Assembly: GCA_002439095.1 (NCBI GenBank)
Contig: DJOT01000037.1
Location: 1 to 13,243 of the forward strand
Direction: 5' to 3'
Length of the DNA stretch: 13,243 nucleotides
DNA from: Bacteroidales bacterium UBA6431
GTDB lineage: Bacteria; Bacteroidota; Bacteroidia; Bacteroidales; UBA932
This document shows, piece after piece, positions 1-6,189 of the stretch (position 1 is the first letter of the stretch; the number at the start of each line of letters is the position of its first letter). Under the pieces are notes generated by a model. That model did not search any database. It saw only the letters and a list, made by a program, of their open reading frames with translations, and was not told the DNA's origin. The position numbers and the translations under genes are program-made.

Positions 1-830
1 AATTCGCCGAACTCACGTTATAATAGCAATTCTCATTAAGTTCTGTCGTAGGAAGGGATTCCGGGCCGGATTCCATCCCGGTGCAATTCACAAACATACG
101 CTGGTAGCCGGATGCTCTCACTTTTGTTGCCGGCAGTGCCGGCGCTTTTTTCAGAGCGGTACAGTTAGCAAACATCCGCTGATAACTGCCCTCATGAACT
201 GAAGAAGCTTTGAGTTCCGGAGCAGAAGATAACTTCTCGCATCCGTTAAACATATCCTGATAACAATAATCAGCGAGCGTTGTTGCCGGAAGTTTTGGTG
301 CGGCAGTAAGGTTCTTGCAGTAGGCGAACATGTTGGCGCAGTTATAACCAACGCCATTATTATTAGTTTTAAAAGTTTTGATGCAAAGGTCTGTCACCTT
401 TGACAGATTGTGGCACCCATAAAACATTTCTTGCATTCCGTATGCATAGACAGTTTTGGCTGAAATCGTCGGCATTGCTTCAAGTGAAGTGCAGTCGTAG
501 AACATTTCATTATATGCATTGTCTGGAACCTTTTCAGCAGGCAAATCAGAGGCATTCTGCAATGATTTACAGCCGTAAAACATGGATTGATAGCAGTTCT
601 CTGCAAGTTCTGTCGCTGGAAGTGCAGGGGCAGATTTCAAACTAGTACAGCCGTAGAACATACTATCATAGCAGCCATTTGCAAGTACTGTCGCAGGAAG
701 TGCAGGAGCAGTTGTCAGGCCGGTACAGCCGTAGAACATACTATAATAGCAGTTGGATGACAAATTTTTCGACGGGAGGTCCGGAGCTGAAGTCAAGACT
801 GAACAGTTCTTGAACAAATTTGAAAAACGG
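1..830 (-). repeat. Tandem 78-bp repeats encoding 26-residue LRR units
   Basis: Within the lipoprotein gene, units of 78 bp recur in frame, for example the block ccgtagaacatact at 651 and again at 729. Ten units and part of another lie in the window. The best-matched neighbours are around 600-760, where protein and DNA are both close to identical, so unit gain or loss by recombination is plausible. Units toward the window edge are more diverged, and one unit (near 310-400) carries a few extra residues. Confidence 0.8.
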
Positions 831-1966
831 GCATCTTTGGTTTCAACCGTTGCATAATTTTCCCAGTCAATGAGTGTGCGTATATCTCCTTGGCAACTTA
901 CCGGCACATTGTTTTCAGTAAAACTGATTGTAGCGCTTATGCTGCTTAAAAAAGTTCCTGTCTTATTGTTTTTTCCACGAAGCCTCAAGCTTCCTTTTGA
1001 GCCGCCGAATTCAACGGCAGTGTTAGCCTTGACACCTTGCCAACCGGAATCTCCGACAGAATAGTAGAGATAAAAGAAGTCTTGCGAGATTGTGAACTTC
1101 TGCGTGGCAGCCGCCGTGAATGTGATGTAAGGATATTCTCCTCCCTTCACATCGCCGAGGTTGGTTACATAATTGCGCTTGATTGTCAGAGACTTACTTG
1201 AACTTTTGCAGGTGTTCTTTCCGTCAGAGTCCGTAAAGGTCAGGCTGAAACTTTCCATTTCTGCCGGGAAAATTGCGATGTAGTAGGTCTTGCCGGCCTC
1301 GATGTCACCAGATATGGAGACGCTGCTTGAAGCCTTGTCTTGAACCTTGGCCACTGGCAAACCTTCGTTGTTCATGGTGATGTCTGCTGTTCCTGCAAGC
1401 GCGGCTGAACTCGTGCCGGTGAGGGTAATCTTCTTACATGAGACTGCAGGGGTCAACTTCACAAAGCCCACTATGTTCTTGAAACTCAGATTTGTGCTTC
1501 CGTCTCCGGTGGTACCCGTCATCAAGGCCGCCTCCGGGTCGAATGAGCCGGGCACTGCCGTCTGTTCGCTTTTCAGAACCACTCCTTTCAGGGTTGTAAT
1601 ATTAAAGGCCGTGTGTAAGGTCACGTCCTTCTGATAAGGGTAGAGTGCCGTGTAGCTCGTCGCCAGGCTGGCTTCTTCGCTCTCGAACGTGCCCGTTGTG
1701 GTGCCGGCGCCATCTGTCAGAGTAAACTTGACATTATTTCCTTCACCATCTATCACCGTGATTGCGTCATCCTTGATCCAGTTGATGAGTTTGCTGTTTT
1801 CCGAACTGATTTCGGCCTTGGTGCCGGTGTTCTCCTGGTAGGCTGTCAATGTCACAGTGGTGTTGCCGGACAGGGTCTTTTCTGGAGAGCATAGGTTTTC
1901 TTTGGCACAGCCTGCAAGCCCGAGCAGAGCCGCAAGTGCCATTGTCGCTTTTGTAATTGCCTTCAT
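1..1966 (-). CDS. BspA-like leucine-rich-repeat surface lipoprotein with fimbrillin-like N-terminus (3' end outside window)
   Basis: The frame is open from ATG at 1966 to the window edge, 655 codons with no stop, so the C-terminus is missing. The N-terminus is a lipoprotein signal peptide with lipobox LAGC (Cys about residue 20), so the protein should be lipid-anchored in the outer membrane and probably surface exposed. Residues about 30-300 resemble the fimbrillin-like/Mfa domains of Bacteroidales: a TKA start, an INWIKDD segment and a FTLTDGAGTTTGTFES strand. From about residue 380 there are at least ten repeats of 26 residues with the core CYxxMFYGCTxLxxAPALPAT, the BspA-type leucine-rich repeat. 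BspA proteins are known in adhesion; that role here is inferred. An AGGAA ribosome-binding sequence lies just upstream of the ATG. The 43-residue gene precedes it by 13 bases and they probably share a transcript. Confidence 0.85.
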   Translation of the reverse strand, partial: MKAITKATMALAALLGLAGCAKENLCSPEKTLSGNTTVTLTAYQENTGTKAEISSENSKLINWIKDDAITVIDGEGNNVKFTLTDGAGTTTGTFESEEASLATSYTALYPYQKDVTLHTAFNITTLKGVVLKSEQTAVPGSFDPEAALMTGTTGDGSTNLSFKNIVGFVKLTPAVSCKKITLTGTSSAALAGTADITMNNEGLPVAKVQDKASSSVSISGDIEAGKTYYIAIFPAEMESFSLTFTDSDGKNTCKSSSKSLTIKRNYVTNLGDVKGGEYPYITFTAAATQKFTISQDFFYLYYSVGDSGWQGVKANTAVEFGGSKGSLRLRGKNNKTGTFLSSISATISFTENNVPVSCQGDIRTLIDWENYATVETKDARFSNLFKNCSVLTSAPDLPSKNLSSNCYYSMFYGCTGLTTAPALPATVLANGCYDSMFYGCTSLKSAPALPATELAENCYQSMFYGCKSLQNASDLPAEKVPDNAYNEMFYDCTSLEAMPTISAKTVYAYGMQEMFYGCHNLSKVTDLCIKTFKTNNNGVGYNCANMFAYCKNLTAAPKLPATTLADYCYQDMFNGCEKLSSAPELKASSVHEGSYQRMFANCTALKKAPALPATKVRASGYQRMFVNCTGMESGPESLPTTELNENCYYNVSSAN

Positions 1967-1979
1967 GGTTTCCTGCTGA

Positions 1980-2111
1980 TTACCAATTGAATGTTTCTTC
2001 ATTCAGATTTTCAGTGTTCATACTGCAGTTGAGGAGCACGCTTTGCTCCAGTTCAATGTTCTGGACTTCCACGACGGGAGGCAGGTAAGGTTTAATGGAA
2101 TTGTTTTTCAT
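1980..2111 (-). CDS. Small 43-residue peptide upstream of the surface lipoprotein
   Basis: An open frame runs from ATG at 2111 to TAA at 1980-1982 and encodes 43 residues beginning MKNNSIKPYLPPVVEVQNIE. It has no signal peptide and no membrane segment, and is acidic toward the C-terminus. I recall similar short peptides with a K-P-x-x-x-P-x-V-E-V start and an acidic tail next to fimbrillin-like or cell-surface lipoprotein genes in Bacteroidales, but their function is unknown to me. Only 13 bases separate its stop from the lipoprotein start. It is the first gene after the G9-containing promoter, so the two are probably one operon. No strong ribosome-binding sequence is visible, which is common in this phylum. 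Confidence 0.6.
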   Translation of the reverse strand: MKNNSIKPYLPPVVEVQNIELEQSVLLNCSMNTENLNEETFNW

Positions 2112-2138
2112 TTGTAAATTAATGCTTTAAAAATTTTA

Positions 2139-2170
2139 CAAATATACCCCCCCCCATTTGGATTTTGCAA
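2139..2170 (-). promoter_or_regulatory. Bacteroidota promoter with a G9 tract in the spacer
   Basis: On the minus strand a perfect -7 box TATATTTG (TAnnTTTG) occupies 2146-2139. A -33-like TTG lies at about 2170-2168 (TTGC 2170-2167). The 20-base spacer contains nine consecutive G (2155-2147) directly abutting the -7 box. The predicted start of transcription is about 20 bases before the 43-residue gene. The -7 box is certain as a match; the -33 element is only a partial match to TTTG. Confidence 0.6.
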
Positions 2171-2171
2171 G

Positions 2172-2394
2172 AGTAAGTTTTGTCTGGCCGTCGATTCCAC
2201 GACCAGATCCGCATACGGCAGCTCGCTCGCAGATATAAAATGTGGCAAGAACAAGGAGCGCATCCCTCTACCGCGAGGCCTTCGGCTTTGCCGTCCCTGA
2301 AGGTTGCGGAACCGGATACAAATCCAGAAGAAAGGTCTCTCCGAAGCACCGTGGACGCCCAGCAAAGGCGAAGACAGTCAAACTTGAGGGTTAA
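2172..2394 (+). pseudogene. Degenerate transposase remnant (IS1634-like DDE transposase)
   Basis: One plus frame (codons starting at 2172) reads LAVDSTTRSAYGSSLADIKC followed by GKNKER and then hits a stop at 2298. This resembles the first catalytic-Asp region of IS1634-type DDE transposases, typically DSTT-(R/I)-S-x-Y followed by a GKNK segment. A frame shifted by one base (2242-2394) reads YREAFGFAVPEGCG, then a very basic tail with HRGRPAKAKTVKLEG and a stop, like a transposase C-terminus. The two parts would be hundreds of residues apart in an intact protein, so this looks like a fragment with a large internal deletion. The second part alone could be read as a 50-residue ORF with a GTG start at 2242, but I consider a remnant more likely. 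The family assignment is from memory. I found no terminal inverted repeats. Confidence 0.5.
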
Positions 2395-2434
2395 TTGTAC
2401 AAAATTGTGTTAAATTCACCTGCTATCAACGGTA

Positions 2435-3085
2435 TTAGCGCATCTGTTGATTGAGAACAACCAAATCGAAAAACATCAGTCTTGTCCTGCAGTCCTGCAC
2501 ATCACTGCTATGGCCACTTATCAAATGTTCAAGTTCCTCTTCGTCAGAAGCGAACAAGAACTCAAAGCCATTCCTCTTGTAATACTCAATCACATCCGGA
2601 CTATTCAACGCATCGACTATCAAATACCTGCTTGAGGAATTATTGTCTGGATCAATTGCTATCGTCTTGATGAGGTTCATCATTTCATCAGCGATGTTGT
2701 AGCCGAAAGTCTTATGTCCAAAGCCGTCGAACACACATAACTCGCCAATCAGTATCGCCGGATACTGGAAGCGACGTTTGGCATTCGGAATTGAACGGTT
2801 AAGACGATTTCGCCTATTATTTGGAAGAATGTCTGTGCGTAAAGACGAATTGGACAAAGAAAAAGCGCAGACCATTTTCGGTCGTGTCGTATTGTCTTTT
2901 TCGTCTGTAAAGAAACAATGGGTTGTTCCCATCATCTCCAACCTATAATCACGATAATTGCCTGGCGTATTGTCATGAAAAAACGAATCAATGTCAGCGT
3001 TTTTACTGCAAGTATACGTCTGACATTGATTAATGATTTCTGATGTTAATCTGCCGAACCGGCAGTTATCCAATAGATACCCCAC
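2435..3085 (-). CDS. GNAT family N-acetyltransferase, probable toxin of a toxin-antitoxin-like pair
   Basis: This encodes a 216-residue protein with a GNAT fold signature: a beta strand ILIGELCVFD (111-120), a degenerate acetyl-CoA loop around HKTFGYNIADEMM (124-136), the strand SRYLIVDAL (152-160), and the C-terminal NSPDVIEYYKRNGFEFLF (161-178), where GNAT enzymes often place a general-acid Tyr. The C-terminus TRLMFFDL is typical of a Bacteroidota GNAT subfamily I recall. The usual QxxGxG/A loop is altered (G128 kept, the next Gly replaced by Asn130), so CoA binding may differ. The start is GTG at 3085; no ATG fits. A 53-residue gene ends 3 bases upstream, so translation is probably coupled. 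GNAT toxins such as TacT acetylate aminoacyl-tRNA; that activity is inferred from the operon layout only. Confidence 0.7.
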   Translation of the reverse strand: MGYLLDNCRFGRLTSEIINQCQTYTCSKNADIDSFFHDNTPGNYRDYRLEMMGTTHCFFTDEKDNTTRPKMVCAFSLSNSSLRTDILPNNRRNRLNRSIPNAKRRFQYPAILIGELCVFDGFGHKTFGYNIADEMMNLIKTIAIDPDNNSSSRYLIVDALNSPDVIEYYKRNGFEFLFASDEEELEHLISGHSSDVQDCRTRLMFFDLVVLNQQMR

Positions 3086-3088
3086 GAT

Positions 3089-3250
3089 TTACTTATTCCC
3101 CTCTTTCTTTTTCAATATTGCGTAAGAATTGGCTGCCTCCTTAGAAAAATCTACAGAGGCGCGTCTGCGAAGGTTTTCTTCGGACATCTTGACGAAGCGT
3201 TCAGCTGCTGAACCTCTTAACGTCGGGATTGCTTTTACATATACAGCCAT
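3089..3250 (-). CDS. Small 53-residue protein upstream of the GNAT gene, candidate antitoxin
   Basis: ATG at 3250 to TAA at 3089-3091 encodes MAVYVKAIPTLRGSAAERFV followed by a basic helix (KMSEENLRRR) and a lysine-rich end. The central segment is predicted helical, and it lacks a recognisable ribbon-helix-helix (DUF1778/TacA) motif. The stop is 3 bases from the GTG start of the acetyltransferase, and a TAnnTTTG box lies 17 bases upstream of the ATG. The size and operon order (small gene first) match type II antitoxins. The protein family is not one I can name, so the antitoxin role is an inference from context. Confidence 0.65.
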   Translation of the reverse strand: MAVYVKAIPTLRGSAAERFVKMSEENLRRRASVDFSKEAANSYAILKKKEGNK

Positions 3251-3266
3251 AACAAACTCATTTCCG

Positions 3267-3274
3267 CAAATTTA
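3267..3274 (-). promoter_or_regulatory. -7 box for the small-protein/GNAT operon
   Basis: TAAATTTG on the minus strand (3274-3267) matches TAnnTTTG exactly and would give a leader of about 10 bases. No clear -33 TTTG is found at the expected spacing. Confidence 0.45.
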
Positions 3275-3480
3275 CATATTTTTTCTAACAACTGACATCC
3301 TTCTATGTTTTTTTGTCGGTTGTTAGCATTCATTGATTCTTCAATATTTATTCCAGACTGGAAAACGGCAACTCGCATTCTTCTCGGGTCCTGATTGTAA
3401 TCTTGTACAGCCATTCCGTCTTCAGTATTCCGTTGTAAACCCCTGTCAACATTCCCAAGGTAGGGGAAAATGCTATGAAT

Positions 3481-3516
3481 AAAGAAAAAAGCCTCAAGCA
3501 GTGCTGTGCTTGAGGC
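3481..3516 (-). terminator. Rho-independent terminator of tRNA-Ala
   Basis: A perfect 10-bp stem, GCCTCAAGCA (3491-3500) with TGCTTGAGGC (3507-3516), has a 6-base loop. On the minus strand it is followed by TTTTTTCTTT (3490-3481). It lies 15 bases past the tRNA 3' end. Confidence 0.85.
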
Positions 3517-3531
3517 TCTTACGATGTCTTG

Positions 3532-3604
3532 TGGAGCATAGGAGAATCGAACTCCTGACCTTTTGAATGCCATTCAAACGCTCTACCAACTGAGCTAATA
3601 CCCC
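3532..3604 (-). tRNA. tRNA-Ala (anticodon GGC)
   Basis: A 73-base cloverleaf folds on the minus strand. It has an acceptor stem GGGGTAT/ATGCTCC, D arm GCTC/GAGC with AGTTGGTA loop, anticodon stem TTTGA/TCAAA with loop ATGGCAT (anticodon GGC), T arm AGGAG/CTCCT with TTCGATT loop, and discriminator A. The third acceptor pair is G3-U70, the alanine identity element, which supports the assignment independently of the anticodon. CCA is not encoded (the 3' sequence continues ACAAG from the discriminator), so it must be added after transcription. Confidence 0.95.
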
Positions 3605-3615
3605 GAATTCGGGTG

Positions 3616-3646
3616 CAAATATAGTGAAAATATCTTTCTCCGCAAG
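3616..3646 (-). promoter_or_regulatory. Promoter of tRNA-Ala
   Basis: On the minus strand CTTG (3646-3643) as -33 and TATATTTG (3623-3616) as -7 are separated by 19 bases, a good Bacteroidota promoter. The -7 box ends 11 bases before the mature tRNA 5' end. Confidence 0.7.
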
Positions 3647-3657
3647 CGAAATCGCGC

Positions 3658-3665
3658 TATCTTCG
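3658..3665 (+). promoter_or_regulatory. Probable -7 box of the HAD hydrolase gene
   Basis: TATCTTCG matches TAnnTTTG at all but one defined position and ends 4 bases before the ATG at 3670. If used, the transcript would be essentially leaderless. Confidence 0.3.
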
Positions 3666-3669
3666 CGGC

Positions 3670-4329
3670 ATGAAATGGAAACTTGTCATTTTTGATCTTG
3701 ACGGGACGCTGATCGACACCATAGCCGATCTCGGCACAGCCGTCAACCACGCCCTAACCCTGCACGGACTTCCGCAGCATACAATAGAGGAATACAAATA
3801 CATGGTCGGCAACGGTGTCCGCAATCTGGTGTGGCGCGCCATGCCGGAGTCCCTTAAGGGTGAGACACAGCTCCTTGCTGCTCTTCTCGCGGATTTCCTG
3901 AAATATTATCAGGCCCACATCACTGATCATTCTAGACCTTATGACGGTATGCCGCAGCTGCTGTCCGACCTTCAGCGCGAAGGAGTCAAGATGGCTGTGG
4001 CGTCCAACAAGTTCATTGCCGGCACGCAGGCTCTGATAGACCGGTTCTTTCCCGATATAAAGTTCGCCGCCGTGCTCGGAGGCAGGGAAGGGGTGCCTCT
4101 TAAGCCTGACCCTCAAGTGGTTACGGAAATCATGAAAGTAGCCGGAACCATCAGCGAAGAAACCGTGATGGTGGGAGATTCCGCGACCGACACATCCACA
4201 GCCGCCAACGGCGGCATCCTCAGCATTGGTGTCACCTGGGGCTTCCGTCCCGAGGATGCCGCCCGCACTGCGGATTACGTGGCGGACACCGTAGAGCAGC
4301 TCCGCTCGCTTCTCCTGCCGCAGGCCTGA
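3670..4329 (+). CDS. HAD superfamily hydrolase, phosphoglycolate phosphatase-like
   Basis: This 219-residue protein has all four HAD motifs. Motif I is FDLDGTLIDT, with nucleophile Asp9 and general acid Asp11. Motif II is Ser112 in VASNK. Motif III is Lys145 in LKPDP. Motif IV is GDSATD, with Asp170 and Asp174 for Mg2+. The helical insert after motif I (residues about 15-80) is a type C1 cap, as in phosphoglycolate phosphatase (Gph) and related beta-phosphoglucomutase/PpaX-type enzymes. The length is normal for Gph. It is a cytoplasmic Mg-dependent phosphatase; the substrate cannot be fixed from sequence, and 2-phosphoglycolate is the default guess. It stands alone on the plus strand, diverges from the tRNA, and ends 3 bases from the end of the convergent permease gene. 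Confidence 0.85.
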   Translation: MKWKLVIFDLDGTLIDTIADLGTAVNHALTLHGLPQHTIEEYKYMVGNGVRNLVWRAMPESLKGETQLLAALLADFLKYYQAHITDHSRPYDGMPQLLSDLQREGVKMAVASNKFIAGTQALIDRFFPDIKFAAVLGGREGVPLKPDPQVVTEIMKVAGTISEETVMVGDSATDTSTAANGGILSIGVTWGFRPEDAARTADYVADTVEQLRSLLLPQA

Positions 4330-4332
4330 CCG

Positions 4333-5127
4333 CTATTGTCTCTGACGGACAAACAGGAACGCCGTCAGCGGCAGGGCGATGATGGCCATGGTGGCGCTGA
4401 TCGGCAGGTAGATGCCGAAGCTGACATATTCCACCACCAGATATGTGATGAGCAGCAGTCCTACACCCATGGCCGAAGAGAGGAGGTAGTGCTTGCGGAT
4501 GTCAGTGCTCTTGCATATCACACGGCTCAAGTTCGGCACCCCGAGCGAGATGAACCCTATCGGCCCGCAGATGCTCACGGCCGAAGTCACGAGAAACATT
4601 ATCATCAGCAGGCTCACCGCCTTGCGGGTGTTGGACAGCTCGATCTCTCCAAGAAAATGCCGGGTGAGATCCCGGTGTGTCCACAGCGCGGCTCCAAGTC
4701 CCACGGCGAAGAGCACGAGCGAGAACACTATGTCGCCTCCGGTCACTCCCTCCAGCCTGAAATTGGCCGCACCCCAGAGGTAGTATTGCTTGAGCAGGTC
4801 TCCGTTGGGGGCGTTGGTCACCACGATTGTGCCGAGAGAGCCGATGAAAGTGCCGAAAATGATGCCGAAGGTTATGAGGTTTTGTGTGGAGATGCGCAGT
4901 GTGACAAGGAAGCACACCAGAGTGCATATCAGGGTGCAGATGAATGAGCCCACCGTGAGCGAGCACCAGCCGGACATCGTGGCCGCAGCGGCTCCAAGAC
5001 AGGCGGCGGACCCCAGCCCGAGGGAGTACACGTCCCCGAGCTGGTTGCGCCACAGATACTGCATCTGGATGCCGCCCACGGGGAGGGCAATCCCCGAGAG
5101 CAGCACATACAAGAGGCTGAGAATCAT
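4333..5127 (-). CDS. FecCD/BtuC-like ABC permease, short form
   Basis: This 264-residue hydrophobic protein aligns with FecCD permeases. LLSGIALPVGGIQMQYLWRN (9-28) matches the conserved LLVGAALAxSGxxxQxxxxN segment. YSLGLGSAACLGAAAA (34-49) and CGPIGFISLGVPNLSR (187-202) match later family blocks. It starts where the family usually begins its second membrane helix, so it lacks about 60 N-terminal residues compared with E. coli BtuC (326). The start is well placed: its ATGA overlaps the stop of the propeller lipoprotein gene, suggesting translational coupling. The His of the GFxGLxxPHxxR block is Asn here, and the region corresponding to the cytoplasmic coupling loop (LGEIELSNTRK) is unusual. 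Inner-membrane B12 import is inferred from the operon. No ATPase or binding-protein gene follows. Confidence 0.8.
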   Translation of the reverse strand: MILSLLYVLLSGIALPVGGIQMQYLWRNQLGDVYSLGLGSAACLGAAAATMSGWCSLTVGSFICTLICTLVCFLVTLRISTQNLITFGIIFGTFIGSLGTIVVTNAPNGDLLKQYYLWGAANFRLEGVTGGDIVFSLVLFAVGLGAALWTHRDLTRHFLGEIELSNTRKAVSLLMIMFLVTSAVSICGPIGFISLGVPNLSRVICKSTDIRKHYLLSSAMGVGLLLITYLVVEYVSFGIYLPISATMAIIALPLTAFLFVRQRQ

Positions 5128-6188
5128 CGTGCAGCCACAGTTATCGGGTTGATCCCCTGTGAGTCGAACTTGTCGTAGAGCTTGCCGTCCGGAGAGAACA
5201 GGTAGACATCTCCGTTGGTCTTGTAGTCAGAGCAACCGACCCATACATATCCGCCCGCAGCGGCGAGAGAATAGGCTTGCGGCAGGGTAGTGCCGTCGGT
5301 GACGAACTTTCCGAGTGCGGAGTCGGTCTTGGCATTGTGCTTATAGACAGTGCCGGGGAGAGGATTCCAGTTGCTGTCATAGCCTCCGCACATCACATAA
5401 AGCATTTCGTCTTCGAGGGCGATGGCGGTCGGGCTGCTGTATTCGAGGTCTGTGACCTTGAGGGTCTTGGCATCGAGAAGCTGGACTTTGGCCGGGTTGG
5501 CTCCGTAGTCCCCGAGGCTGAAGACATACACGTTGTCCCCGCAGGCTTCCATGGTGGCCGGGTTGATGTTCACCTCAACTTTGGATGTTTCCTTGAACGA
5601 GACAGGGTCCACCACGGAGACAGTCTTTTCGTAGTTTGGGTAATTGGCTCCGCCAGAATTGGATACGAATACCTTTCCGTCCGCCCAGGCACAGCCTTCC
5701 GGGCTTGCTCCCACCGCTGTGGTGCTGACGTTGTAGCCGTCGGGGTTGATCTCCCCGAGGTAGCCTTCATAATAGGTGACGTAGATGCGTCCGTTGCCGC
5801 CCTTGGCGAGGTAGCGTGGAGAGAGGACGGTGCCGTCCGGGAGGGTGGCCCGGATCTCTTTCTTGATCTTGAGGTCCTTGTCTGTGACGAAGATGAGCCT
5901 GGAGACATTGACTGTGATGTAGACATCGTCCCCGTCCACGAGGATGTCCTGGGCCGTGTCGCCGAGGGCTTTGCCGTTGACTGTGGAGAACATCTGGCCC
6001 ACGGCCGTTTTTGTTTCCGTGTCGTAGAGGGTGATCTCTGAGTTGTTCATGCCCATGGAGCCGTTGTTGAGGACATAGCAGCCGGTGGCTTCTTCTTCCG
6101 GCTGTCCTGGGTTGAGAGGCTGTTTGTCGCAGGATGCTGCGGCGAGGATGAGTGCGGCTGCAAGGGCCGCGTAAATGATTTTTTTCAT
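5124..6188 (-). CDS. btuG: BtuG-like beta-propeller surface lipoprotein, vitamin B12 capture
   Basis: This 354-residue protein has a type II signal peptide ending AAASC (Cys20) and an acidic segment just after it, as in surface-exported Bacteroidota lipoproteins. The body is made of YncE/NHL-like beta-propeller blades, for example the segments KVFVSNSGG, NVYVFSLGD, MLYVMCGG, YVWVGCSD and GDVYLFSPDGK. In Bacteroides, BtuG is a seven-bladed propeller lipoprotein that binds cobalamin with extreme affinity and sits over BtuB. The gene order here, riboswitch then TonB receptor then propeller lipoprotein, matches that arrangement. The start lies 1 base after the receptor stop and the end overlaps the permease start by 4 bases. 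Without the riboswitch context the sequence alone would only say YncE-like propeller. Confidence 0.75.
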   Translation of the reverse strand: MKKIIYAALAAALILAAASCDKQPLNPGQPEEEATGCYVLNNGSMGMNNSEITLYDTETKTAVGQMFSTVNGKALGDTAQDILVDGDDVYITVNVSRLIFVTDKDLKIKKEIRATLPDGTVLSPRYLAKGGNGRIYVTYYEGYLGEINPDGYNVSTTAVGASPEGCAWADGKVFVSNSGGANYPNYEKTVSVVDPVSFKETSKVEVNINPATMEACGDNVYVFSLGDYGANPAKVQLLDAKTLKVTDLEYSSPTAIALEDEMLYVMCGGYDSNWNPLPGTVYKHNAKTDSALGKFVTDGTTLPQAYSLAAAGGYVWVGCSDYKTNGDVYLFSPDGKLYDKFDSQGINPITVAAR

Positions 6189-6189
6189 C

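Noticed and set aside
2108..2365. Minus-strand ORFs of 76-85 residues opposite the transposase remnant.
   Set aside because: They translate through the G9 promoter region and are antisense to a recognisable transposase remnant; the composition is not protein-like.
2242..2394. Stand-alone 50-residue basic gene with a GTG start.
   Set aside because: The sequence looks like a transposase C-terminus, the upstream frame carries another transposase segment, and there is no ATG or clear ribosome-binding sequence. It is kept as part of the pseudogene.
3235..3414. A minus-strand ORF of 59 residues (start MAVQDYNQDPRR) between the tRNA terminator and the small-protein/GNAT operon.
   Set aside because: It resembles no family I know, overlaps the start of the candidate antitoxin in another frame, and runs through that operon's -7 box. 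It is left as possible but unsupported. Its longer version, starting at 3573, crosses the tRNA and terminator and is not real.
3532..3604. The tRNA-Ala gene as an attachment site for an integrated element.
   Set aside because: No duplicate of the tRNA 3' end and no integrase gene is seen in the window.
4336..4947. Long plus-strand ORF (203 residues) over the permease gene, and similar long ORFs opposite btuG and btuB.
   Set aside because: They are antisense to clearly recognisable proteins, rich in His, Arg and Glu in low-complexity patterns, and a result of high GC composition.
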